A stretch of 15,628 nucleotides of DNA, from positions 1 through 15,628 of the forward strand of contig JALXEI010000206.1 in NCBI GenBank assembly GCA_027069645.1, given 5' to 3'. A program made the position numbers and the translations under genes. The DNA is from Hyphomicrobiales bacterium. GTDB lineage: Bacteria > Pseudomonadota > Alphaproteobacteria > Rhizobiales > JAKIUO01. This document shows positions 5,266 through 11,691 of the stretch, piece by piece; positions within the stretch are counted from its first letter, which is position 1, and every line of letters starts with the position of its first letter. The notes under the pieces were generated by a model, which was given only the letters and a program-made list of their open reading frames with translations, was not told where the DNA came from and made no database searches.

Positions 5266-7638
5266 CTACTCTCTGGTTTTCAGGACTTCGATCAGGTCGA
5301 GTTCATCAATACGCTTGCGCACCACGAGCGCCGAGACGAGCGCCGCGCCCATGCAGATCAGCGCGGCAATAAACAGCTTGTCACGTACAAGATGAAAGGG
5401 GACGCGATAAAGGTCATTGTCAAGGCTTTGAATGATCATCCATTTCAGGCCAATACCCATAAGCCAGCCCGGAGGTATGGCGAGAAGTACGATAAGGGCC
5501 AGTTCGCCGAGCAGAATATGCGAGACTTCGGCCTTTGAAAAACCCAGAACACGCAGGCTGGCCAGTTCGCGGGCCCGTTCCGACAGATTGATGCGGGCCG
5601 CATTGTAGACCACGCCAAAGGTAATGATGACCGCCATCAGGACATAGACCGAACGAATAATGTTGATATTTTCGGCCATTGTTTCGCGGAACTTTTTTTG
5701 TGATTCACGTAGCAGGGTGAGGCCCGCCACGGCCGGATCGTTTTTGAGTTTGCCATAGAGCTGCTTTTGATATTTCGTATCGACCGACAGGGTGACGCCG
5801 GTAATGGCGCGGCCGTCTCCCAGCAGGGCATTGAGGCGATCCAGATCCATATAGACCGACAGCCCCAGATAACCCTGGAGGATGGCGGTGACCGGCAGGT
5901 TGAGAATCTGCTTGCGGCCTTCGCGGATTTCCACCCTGATGGTGTCGCCACGCCGGACATGCAGCAGTTGCGCGACTTTTTCGGCGATGGCCAGACCATG
6001 TTCGGGCAGGGCAAGGGGCTGCATGCGAGTGTCAAGCAGCCCGCGCAGGCGATTTTGCCGGGCAATGCCGACAAGTGCGAGGCGGCGGGTAAAGTTGAGG
6101 TGGTGCAGAACCACCGGCACGCTGCGATGGGGTTCTGCGCGCAAAACACCGGGAAGGCGGGTTATTTCCCCGACAATGCGCCGGTCGTGCAGGCCGGTAA
6201 ATTCCACCGATGTGTCATAGCGCAGGGTGCGAAAATAGGTGACGTCAATCATGAAATCGAGGCTGTCGATGATCGACAGGGAGCCGGTCATCAGGGCCAC
6301 ACCACCGGCGATCCCCAGTGAAGTAAGAGCTGCGCGCAGGGGAAAGCGCATCATGTGGCGCAGGATCATGACGCTGCTTTGCGGCAGGCCCGACAACAGC
6401 CGCGTGGCCATGCTCCTTTTGTAGCGTGTCGGAGCCGGGGGAGACATGGCCACGGCCGGGGGCAGATTGACGACCTGAAGGACCGTATGAAGGGCCCCGA
6501 ATGCCGCGGCCAGCAAGGCGATCAGGGTGCCGATAACCATGATGTCAGGCGGGTTGGTATAGATCAGAAAGGGGAAGTGATAGAAATCGGCATAGATTCG
6601 TGTCATCATCTGCCCAAACTGGTTGCCGAGCGGCAGGCCGATGAGGATTCCGACAAGCGCAATCACCATGACCAGCTTGAGATAGTGCAGGGCGACGGTG
6701 AAAGAGTGATAGCCCAGCGCCTTCAGCAGGCCGATCTGCTGACGCTCCAGGGTAATGAGGCGCGACAGGGTGATATTGATCAAAAAGGCGGCCACCAGCA
6801 TGAAAATGGGGGGCAATATCAGCCCCATGCCGCGCAACTGTTTGAGTTCGGCATCAATAAAGGCATGGGATTGCTGGTCCTTGCGTCCATAGGCGCCAAG
6901 GCCGCCATAACGATCCAGAATCCGGTCGAGCTGTTCAATGACCCGCGGCTGGCTCGCATCACGTCGCAACAGCAGCAAGACCGAATTGAATGCACCCTGC
7001 ATGTCAAAGGCGGCTTCTGCTTCGGGGCGGCTCATCCACAAGATGCCAAAACGACGGTTGTCCGGCATCATTTCGCCGGGGCTGACCGCATAGATAAATT
7101 CCGGCGACAGGGCAATCCCGACGATTTTCACCTTGCGGCGGCGACCGTTGACAATTGCGCCAAGGGTCATGCCGGGTTCGAAACCGTGGGCCTTTGCAAA
7201 GGCTTCATTGACCACAACTTCATTGTTGCGCCCTTGTGACGGCAATCGCCCGGCCCGCAGATGCAGGCGGTTAAGGCGGGGCTGTCCCTCACCGCTCTTG
7301 CGGGCAGGCAGCGAAACCAGACGTCCCGAGGCCGGTGTGTCGAGCCCCTCGATATCAAGAATGACGCTGCCGGTGATGCGCGCCTCAACCAGGGTGACGC
7401 CGGGCAGGCGTTCGATCCGGCGGACCAGGTGTCGCGGGGCCCTTTTGACCTCGGCAAAGACATGGGCAAAGCGGTTGCGCTGGTAATAGGTATCGCGGAT
7501 CTGTGTGAGTGAGCGGTGTGTGCCATTGGCCAGAATGAGCACACCAATACCGGCCGCCAGCACCAGCGCAATGGCCAGTCCCTGTCCCTTGAGGCGCCAC
7601 AGATCGCGCAGGAGTTTGCGGTCCAGCATGCTCACCAT
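5266..7638 (-). CDS. ABC transporter permease with two FtsX domains
   Basis: 790 residues. One N-terminal helix (about 19-38) is followed by a periplasmic domain (about 45-265) with VVVNEAFAKAHGF, then an FtsX block of three helices (about 272-392) with LITLERQQIGLLKALGY. A second helix at 436-456 leads to a second periplasmic domain, then a second FtsX block (about 661-772) with LSERARELASLRVLGFSKAEV. This duplicated layout is typical of DevC/YbjP-like or LolCE-like type VII ABC permeases that export from the periplasm or move lipids, and one polypeptide can supply both halves. The first ATG (7636-7638) is chosen because GAGGAG precedes it by five bases; a second ATG three codons later is possible. 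It overlaps the ATPase stop by 7 bases, implying translational coupling. The substrate is not predictable. Confidence 0.9.
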   Translation of the reverse strand: MVSMLDRKLLRDLWRLKGQGLAIALVLAAGIGVLILANGTHRSLTQIRDTYYQRNRFAHVFAEVKRAPRHLVRRIERLPGVTLVEARITGSVILDIEGLDTPASGRLVSLPARKSGEGQPRLNRLHLRAGRLPSQGRNNEVVVNEAFAKAHGFEPGMTLGAIVNGRRRKVKIVGIALSPEFIYAVSPGEMMPDNRRFGILWMSRPEAEAAFDMQGAFNSVLLLLRRDASQPRVIEQLDRILDRYGGLGAYGRKDQQSHAFIDAELKQLRGMGLILPPIFMLVAAFLINITLSRLITLERQQIGLLKALGYHSFTVALHYLKLVMVIALVGILIGLPLGNQFGQMMTRIYADFYHFPFLIYTNPPDIMVIGTLIALLAAAFGALHTVLQVVNLPPAVAMSPPAPTRYKRSMATRLLSGLPQSSVMILRHMMRFPLRAALTSLGIAGGVALMTGSLSIIDSLDFMIDVTYFRTLRYDTSVEFTGLHDRRIVGEITRLPGVLRAEPHRSVPVVLHHLNFTRRLALVGIARQNRLRGLLDTRMQPLALPEHGLAIAEKVAQLLHVRRGDTIRVEIREGRKQILNLPVTAILQGYLGLSVYMDLDRLNALLGDGRAITGVTLSVDTKYQKQLYGKLKNDPAVAGLTLLRESQKKFRETMAENINIIRSVYVLMAVIITFGVVYNAARINLSERARELASLRVLGFSKAEVSHILLGELALIVLLAIPPGWLMGIGLKWMIIQSLDNDLYRVPFHLVRDKLFIAALICMGAALVSALVVRKRIDELDLIEVLKTRE

Positions 7639-8360
7639 TCGATCTCCTCGGGTTGCAGGCGGTGCTCGTTTTCAAGGCTTTCGATCACCTGGCCGTCAGC
7701 AAGGCGAATGACGCGATGGGCAATGGACTGAATACCGGCATTGTGGGTAATGAGAGCGGTGGTGGTGCCCAGTGATTCGTTGACATCAACAAGGGCGCGC
7801 AGGATCTGGACGCCGGTCTTGCTGTCCAGTGCCCCGGTGGGTTCATCGCAGAACATCACTTCCGGTCGTTTGGCGATGGCCCGCGCAATGGCCACCCTTT
7901 GCTGTTCACCGCCTGAAAGCTGGGCGGGAAAATGATCCATGCGGTCGCCAAGGTCAACGATTTCAAGGGCCTGCTCCGGTGTCATCGGGTCTTTGGAGAC
8001 TTCTGTTACAAGGGCTACATTTTCGCGCGCTGTGAGGCTTGGAATGAGGTTATAGAACTGAAAAACAAAGCCCACATGATCACGACGAAAAAGGGTCAGT
8101 TCATTTTCATTGAGACTGGTCAGCTCGCGATCGCGAAACCGGACATGTCCGCTGGTGGCGCGGTCCAGACCACCGAGAATATTCAGCAGGGTGGATTTCC
8201 CCGATCCCGAAGCCCCCAGTAAAACGGTGATCTCGCCTTCATAAAGGTCCATATTGACGCCGCGCAGGGCATGGATTTCTGTTTCCCCGGAAATATAGGT
8301 CCGGGTGAGGTTTTCGGTATGGAAAACGGTCGGTGGCTGTTCTGATGACGCTGTTTGCAT
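7632..8360 (-). CDS. ABC transporter ATP-binding protein, LolD/MacB type
   Basis: 242 residues with every nucleotide-binding motif: Walker A GASGSGKST (49-57), Q-loop Q101 in FVFQFYNLIPSLT, signature LSGGEQQRVAIARA (148-161), Walker B VMFCDE (168-173), D-loop ALDS and switch H206. The FYNLIPSLTARENV segment and the EPTGALDS form belong to the LolD/MacB/FtsE branch, which pairs with FtsX permeases. It is first in the three-gene exporter operon. The start ATG (8358-8360) lies five bases from a -10-like hexamer and has no convincing Shine-Dalgarno, so the mRNA may be leaderless. There is no alternative start before the conserved HTENLTRTY. Confidence 0.95.
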   Translation of the reverse strand: MQTASSEQPPTVFHTENLTRTYISGETEIHALRGVNMDLYEGEITVLLGASGSGKSTLLNILGGLDRATSGHVRFRDRELTSLNENELTLFRRDHVGFVFQFYNLIPSLTARENVALVTEVSKDPMTPEQALEIVDLGDRMDHFPAQLSGGEQQRVAIARAIAKRPEVMFCDEPTGALDSKTGVQILRALVDVNESLGTTTALITHNAGIQSIAHRVIRLADGQVIESLENEHRLQPEEIEW

Positions 8361-8365
8361 ATTCT

Positions 8366-8394
8366 CTTATACAGGCTGGCGAGGGGGCTGGCAA
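8366..8394 (-). promoter_or_regulatory. Promoter of the ABC exporter operon, probably giving a leaderless mRNA
   Basis: Minus strand: TTGCCA (8389-8394), 17-base spacer, TATAAG (8366-8371), then five bases to the ATG of the ATPase. Transcription would begin at or within a base or two of the A of the start codon. Confidence 0.5.
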
Positions 8395-8445
8395 AACAAC
8401 AGGGGGAACATGGTACACGACCAGATAAAAATACATCGTTTGAGA

Positions 8446-8520
8446 CGCTCCCCGGACAAGTGCGGGCCACAATCTGCCTTGAGGACACCGTATTTGATCC
8501 CGCATGCCGATCCGGGGTCC
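8446..8520 (-). repeat. Large hairpin repeat D1 (reverse orientation)
   Basis: CCCCGGA (8450-8456) pairs with TCCGGGG (8511-8517). Inside this, TGCGGG (8461-8466) pairs with CCCGCA (8499-8504). The reverse strand reads CTTGTCCGGGGAGCG, close to the core of copies A-C. It lies about 90 bases upstream of the ABC operon. Confidence 0.6.
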
Positions 8521-8550
8521 AGAGGTTCCTGGCAAGATCGCATCAGGTTG

Positions 8551-8615
8551 CCCCTGGGCCCCGGATCTGCACTCACTCGCTGTCGCTCCTTCGCTGGTCC
8601 GGGGAGCGAAACCGG
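8551..8615 (+). repeat. Large hairpin repeat D2, head to head with D1
   Basis: CCCCGGA (8559-8565) pairs with TCCGGGG (8598-8604), followed by AGCGAAACCGG as in copy A. It lies about 45 bases after the stop of the CDF gene. Together with D1 it fills most of the 288-base gap 8361-8648, which holds no gene. Confidence 0.6.
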
Positions 8616-8648
8616 TTGTGTCGTGTGCAAAAGGAAACATCGACCGTT

Positions 8649-9302
8649 TTACGCCGGGATGTCTGTTTCTGCCGCATGGGCATGTGCATGTTCGATTTCA
8701 TCTCGGGCCGCACCAATGATCTGGCGGGCCGAATTGAGGAACAGGGCGGCCATCAGCGCCGCGACGATGAGGTCGGGCCAGGGGGTTTTTGTCAGCCAGA
8801 CGGCGGCCGCGGCTGCCAGAACAGCAAGATTGCCAATGGCGTCATTGCGCGAACACAGCCAGACCGAGCGGACATTGGCGTCACCGTCGCGATAGCCGAT
8901 CAGCACCAGCACGCTGATCAGGTTGGCTGCAAGGGCCATAAAGCCGATGCTGCCCATGACCAGTTCATCGGGTGCGCCGGTCATATAAAAGCGCCACAGC
9001 GTTGCGACGAAAACACCCGCCCCCATGAGCGCCAGGGACACCCCCTTCAAAAGGGCAATGCGGGCGCGCAGCAGGGCGGTTTTGCCGATCACCCAGAGGG
9101 ACAGACCATAGGTGACTGTATCACCGAGGAAATCAAGAGCATCGGCCTTGAGCGCCATCGACTGGCCGCTGAAACCGGCCAGCATTTCGATCACGAACAT
9201 GGCGCCATTTATGGCAATGACAATCAGCAGGGCGCGTTTGAACCCTTTGCTGACACCATCAAAATTTGTCGAACAGGCTCCCCCGCTGCATCCGGCACCC
9301 AT
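8649..9302 (-). CDS. Cation diffusion facilitator family metal-efflux transporter
   Basis: 217 residues and about six membrane helices. Helix 2 carries ADALDFLGD (53-61), where D57 and D61 take the place of the CDF metal pair. Helix 5 carries SRNDAIGN (151-158), with D154 and N158 where many CDF proteins have H/D-x3-D. N-terminal cysteines (C5, C10) and a C-terminal HAHAHAAE stretch are extra potential metal ligands; the usual cytoplasmic C-terminal domain is missing, as in short CDF-like proteins. It likely exports Zn, Cd, Pb or a similar ion from the cytoplasm. Start: ATG at 9300-9302, with AGGAG eight to nine bases upstream. A GTG at 9335 is excluded because it would lie at or upstream of the predicted transcription start. 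It is divergent from a MerR regulator whose operator overlaps its promoter. Confidence 0.9.
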   Translation of the reverse strand: MGAGCSGGACSTNFDGVSKGFKRALLIVIAINGAMFVIEMLAGFSGQSMALKADALDFLGDTVTYGLSLWVIGKTALLRARIALLKGVSLALMGAGVFVATLWRFYMTGAPDELVMGSIGFMALAANLISVLVLIGYRDGDANVRSVWLCSRNDAIGNLAVLAAAAAVWLTKTPWPDLIVAALMAALFLNSARQIIGAARDEIEHAHAHAAETDIPA

Positions 9303-9337
9303 GACCAAATCTCCTTTGCAATTGTTCGGTGCCACAG

Positions 9338-9368
9338 GTTATAATTGCTCCAGTCACTAGAGGTTCAA
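9338..9368 (-). promoter_or_regulatory. MerR-type promoter and operator of the CDF gene
   Basis: On the minus strand, TTGAAC (9363-9368) and TATAAC (9338-9343) are separated by 19 bases, the over-long spacer that MerR activators correct by distorting DNA. The spacer contains the imperfect dyad CTCTAG-TGA-CTGGAG. The leader to the ATG is about 30 bases. Confidence 0.85.
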
Positions 9369-9391
9369 GCCTTTTTTCGGGGAATGTTGCC

Positions 9392-9817
9392 ATGACGGTT
9401 TTGACCATCGGGCGCGTGTCGCGCAGAACCGGCGTCAAGGTGCCGACCATACGCTATTACGAACAGGCGGGCCTGCTTGAGGAACCGCAGCGCACGGCGG
9501 GCAATCAGCGGGTTTATGACGAAAAGGCGGTGCAGCGGCTGATGTTTATCGCCCATTCCCGCGAACTCGGGTTTTCACTGGAGCAAATTCGCGAATTGCT
9601 GCAACTGGCCGATGATCCCGATCAGCCCTGCGAGCAGGCCAACCAAATCGCCCTGCAACATCTTGCGGCGATCGAAAGTCGCATGAAACGCCTGCGGTCC
9701 CTGAAAAAGGAGTTGCAGAATATGGTGCATGTATGTGGAGAAAACGGCACCATAGCCAATTGTCGGGTGATTGAAACTCTGGCCGATCATGGCAAATGCC
9801 TGTCTGGCAAACACTGA
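9392..9817 (+). CDS. MerR-family metal-responsive regulator (ZntR/CadR/PbrR-like)
   Basis: 141 residues. The winged-helix start TIGRVSRRTGVKVPTIRYYEQAGLL (5-29) is the MerR signature, followed by RVYDEKAVQRLMFI. A dimerisation coiled coil runs about 83-112. Metal-site cysteines are C80, C115 (HVCGENG) and C124 (NCRVIE), with a further C136 near the tail. This pattern resembles ZntR, CadR and PbrR rather than CueR or SoxR. The start is ATG 9392 with GGGGAA just upstream; an upstream frame extension of 21 codons is not conserved and covers the operator. It is divergent from the CDF gene, which it most likely activates when metal is present, and perhaps autoregulates. It converges with the DUF937 gene across a terminator. 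Confidence 0.92.
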   Translation: MTVLTIGRVSRRTGVKVPTIRYYEQAGLLEEPQRTAGNQRVYDEKAVQRLMFIAHSRELGFSLEQIRELLQLADDPDQPCEQANQIALQHLAAIESRMKRLRSLKKELQNMVHVCGENGTIANCRVIETLADHGKCLSGKH

Positions 9818-9849
9818 AATAAAGAAAGCACCCGCCAGCAAGCGGATGC
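9818..9849 (-). terminator. Intrinsic terminator of the DUF937 gene
   Basis: Minus strand: GCATCCGC (9842-9849) pairs with GCGGGTGC (9828-9835, one G-T) around a 6-nt loop, followed by TTTCTTTATTT. It lies about 45 bases after the DUF937 stop and right beside the merR stop. A smaller stem AACCC/GGGTT (about 9856-9870) sits between them. Confidence 0.7.
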
Positions 9850-9895
9850 TCTCGAACCCCTGGGAGGGTTGTTGCAGATGTTTCTCGGATCAGGC

Positions 9896-10582
9896 CTATT
9901 TCAGCAGGCCTTTGGCAGCCATGCCAATCAGATCATCGACATAGGAGCCGTCCCCGTCGCGGTCCAGCAGCGAGCCGAAAATGCTCCGCTTTTGCTTTCG
10001 TCCACCGCCAAAAACGGATTTGACCAGCATTTTGCCCACCAGCCCGCCGATCAGCCCCTTGCCCAGACCGCTCGAAAGAGCCTTGCCCGCCAGGTTGCCG
10101 AGCATTGAGCCACTGCGGCGCGAGGCTTTGGTTATGACACTGTCGGCGATTTCACGAGAGCCGCCGCCCATCATCTTTTTGGCCAGTCCGCCCATCACCA
10201 TTGTGGCGATAACAGGCAGCATTTTTTTCAGCACGGCGGCCCCGATGCCGGTTTGCGCACTGGCATGTTCGGCGACCTTGCGCGACACCTGTTTGGAGCC
10301 GAACAGATGACCGAGAATGCCGTTGCCTTCCGCCTGCGTCTCTTGTGCCGCAAGCAGCGAGGGGTCTTCTGCATAGCGATGATGATTGCCCCCGGAAAGT
10401 GCCCCGAGGAGATCCGCAAGGCCCTTGCCATTGCTGGTATTGCGGTGCAAACCGGCGCCAAGAGCCGGGGCCAGATGGCGCACGGCAGCTTCTGCCTGTT
10501 CGGGTGCCAGACCGAACTGGCTGGCAAGGTTGTTGATGGCGTTTCCATCCTGGCTTTGTGAAATCAGGTCGAACAGATTCAT
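9896..10582 (-). CDS. DUF937 domain-containing protein
   Basis: 228 residues. The start MNLFDLISQSQDGNAINNLASQFGL (1-25) is the typical DUF937 opening. The domain consists of paired helices with AVRHLAPALGAGLHRN (33-48); a Gly/Met/Lys-rich middle (about 125-195) follows, and the C-terminal LLDRDGDGSYVDDLIGMA (205-222) contains an EF-hand-like DxDGDG loop. The function of the family is not established. Start ATG 10580-10582 has GGGAGG seven bases upstream; an upstream extension of 12 codons is not conserved. It stands alone, with its own terminator (9818-9849) and a palindrome 56-77 bases upstream of the start, suggesting a single-gene unit. A Ca-binding role is only a possibility raised by the acidic loop. 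Confidence 0.88.
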   Translation of the reverse strand: MNLFDLISQSQDGNAINNLASQFGLAPEQAEAAVRHLAPALGAGLHRNTSNGKGLADLLGALSGGNHHRYAEDPSLLAAQETQAEGNGILGHLFGSKQVSRKVAEHASAQTGIGAAVLKKMLPVIATMVMGGLAKKMMGGGSREIADSVITKASRRSGSMLGNLAGKALSSGLGKGLIGGLVGKMLVKSVFGGGRKQKRSIFGSLLDRDGDGSYVDDLIGMAAKGLLK

Positions 10583-10637
10583 TGGGGGACCTCCCGCTTG
10601 AAAAACGTGTTGCCGCAAATTCAGATCAGTACCTTTC

Positions 10638-10659
10638 GATACCGGTTTATTTCGGTATC
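10638..10659. promoter_or_regulatory. Perfect 7-bp palindrome upstream of the DUF937 gene
   Basis: GATACCG (10638-10644) and CGGTATC (10653-10659) are separated by 8 mostly A/T bases. The site is 56-77 bases upstream of the DUF937 ATG, a position that suits an operator or a 5' leader hairpin. Confidence 0.4.
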
Positions 10660-10684
10660 TGGCTCGCAGCTCCGGCTCCCGTTA

Positions 10685-10740
10685 TATAGGCGAGGAGCCC
10701 TTCAGGCACGGAAAACCTATAGCCCTGGTCCTCGAAGGGC
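10685..10740. other. Ordered complementary segments, pseudoknot-like
   Basis: Three adjoining segments, TATAGG (10685-10690), CGAGGA (10691-10696) and GCCCTTC (10697-10703), each have an exact complement downstream: CCTATA (10716-10721), TCCTCG (10729-10734) and GAAGGGC (10734-10740). The complements come in the same order, not the reverse, so they cannot nest in one hairpin. Confidence 0.35.
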
Positions 10741-10930
10741 GCAAGTGAGGATTTGTTAATATTACGTTAAAATCTGTATAAAGATATGAAAAGGTCGAAA
10801 AACCTGCATGACCAGGGAATGAAACGGGTGCTCCTTGTTTAATGCGCCCGGCTCTGAGCCAGACCGGTATCACAGGCCACGCGTGACCCGTCGTTCCAAA
10901 TCCCGCCACCAGTCTCCGTCGAGCAGGCCT

Positions 10931-10965
10931 GGCCCCGGATCAAGGCTATCGCTTGTCCGGGAAGT
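10931..10965 (+). repeat. Dispersed hairpin repeat, copy C
   Basis: Core at 10949-10964, identical to copies A and B. CCCGG (10934-10938) pairs with CCGGG (10957-10961), extendable by CAAG/CTTG with one bulge. It is about 65 bases downstream of the stop of the secreted-protein gene. Confidence 0.7.
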
Positions 10966-11030
10966 GGCACAGTCAAATGAAGAGAGGCGGGAGAGACCGG
11001 CTTTTGAACTCCGGTAACAGGATAAGCGTT

Positions 11031-11498
11031 TTAGCGGGTTTTATGCTTTGTTGCCTTCATCGCCTTTCTGTGACGGGCTGTTTTTGTTTTGCGGTGTTTT
11101 TTTCCCGATATTGCGGAAAGTTTTTTCCCCTTTCCGGCATCTTTTTTTTCGTGAAAATAGCAAAGTGCAGTGTCGGTGGTACACATAACGACAAAGTTGC
11201 CGAGTATTTCATCGCAGCTTGATTTTTCATGCAGAATAATGGCGCGACCGGAGGCAAGATCCTCTCTCTCGAACTGGGTGGTGATTTCCCTTGAGGCCTT
11301 GATGGTGTTTTCCTTGCCAAAATAGGGCAATACCTCCCGGTACATGATGACATCCTTGCACTTCTTCTTTTTGGCCAGTTTCTCGATCAGTTTGACATCG
11401 ACGTTCCAGTCCCTGTTGCGATCATCGACCTCGTTGGCCAGAGCCGGGAGGGCGGAAACGAGTACGGCCAGCAAAGCCGGGATTATAAATTTTGTCAT
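11031..11498 (-). CDS. Secreted protein with Lys/Arg/His-rich tail, function unknown
   Basis: 155 residues. A Sec signal peptide (MTKFIIPALLAVLVSALPALA) predicts cleavage after residue 21. The mature part (22 to about 118) has four cysteines (C47, C95, C106, C113), which could form two disulfides. It ends in a very basic tail (about 118-155; K, R and H with A, G, S and T). I do not recognise a family. The ATG at 11496-11498 has AAGGA about ten bases upstream. The upstream sequence is AT-rich near 11560-11590 and could hold a promoter, and the gap to the EamA gene is 193 bases, so it is probably its own unit. The basic tail might bind nucleic acid, LPS or another anionic surface, but that is inference from composition. 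Confidence 0.75.
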   Translation of the reverse strand: MTKFIIPALLAVLVSALPALANEVDDRNRDWNVDVKLIEKLAKKKKCKDVIMYREVLPYFGKENTIKASREITTQFEREDLASGRAIILHEKSSCDEILGNFVVMCTTDTALCYFHEKKDAGKGKKLSAISGKKHRKTKTARHRKAMKATKHKTR

Positions 11499-11691
11499 TT
11501 CTGAAAAGTCCTTTGCAGCCCGAGTGGAACGCCCGCGATCACGCGTATTGCTACGCTATTTAAGTGATTCGTCGAGATTATGTTAACCATATTTACGGGC
11601 GCAAATGAAGCCGGGTGCTTTTTTCTGTGGAAGAATGGTTCCGGACAGCTTTGCTTTTGAGGCGAGCGGGTGCCGGTGTAAATGGTGAAGG

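Larger units (their letters stand above)
10583..11030. other. 448-base gene-free region
   Basis: No convincing gene on either strand. It holds the palindrome 10638-10659, the ordered complementary segments 10685-10740, an AT-rich stretch (about 10745-10800) and repeat copy C (10931-10965). No T-tract terminator was found after the stop of the secreted-protein gene at 11031. Confidence 0.7.

Noticed and set aside
6355..7239. 294-codon plus-strand open frame within the permease gene
   Set aside because: Gln/His/Asp-rich shadow of the permease, whose FtsX motifs are clear on the minus strand.
9303..9335. GTG start extending the CDF protein by 11 residues
   Set aside because: It would lie at or before the transcription start implied by the MerR promoter, while ATG 9302 has an AGGAG at the right distance.
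8355..9344. 329-codon plus-strand open frame across the CDF gene and the repeat pair
   Set aside because: Antisense to the CDF gene and built partly from repeats; no domain seen.
10647..10763. Short minus-strand frame ending at 10647 that reads protein-like (FEDQGYRFSVPEG)
   Set aside because: No ATG or other good start and no ribosome site; a GTG would leave about 20 residues. It could be a gene remnant but cannot be supported.
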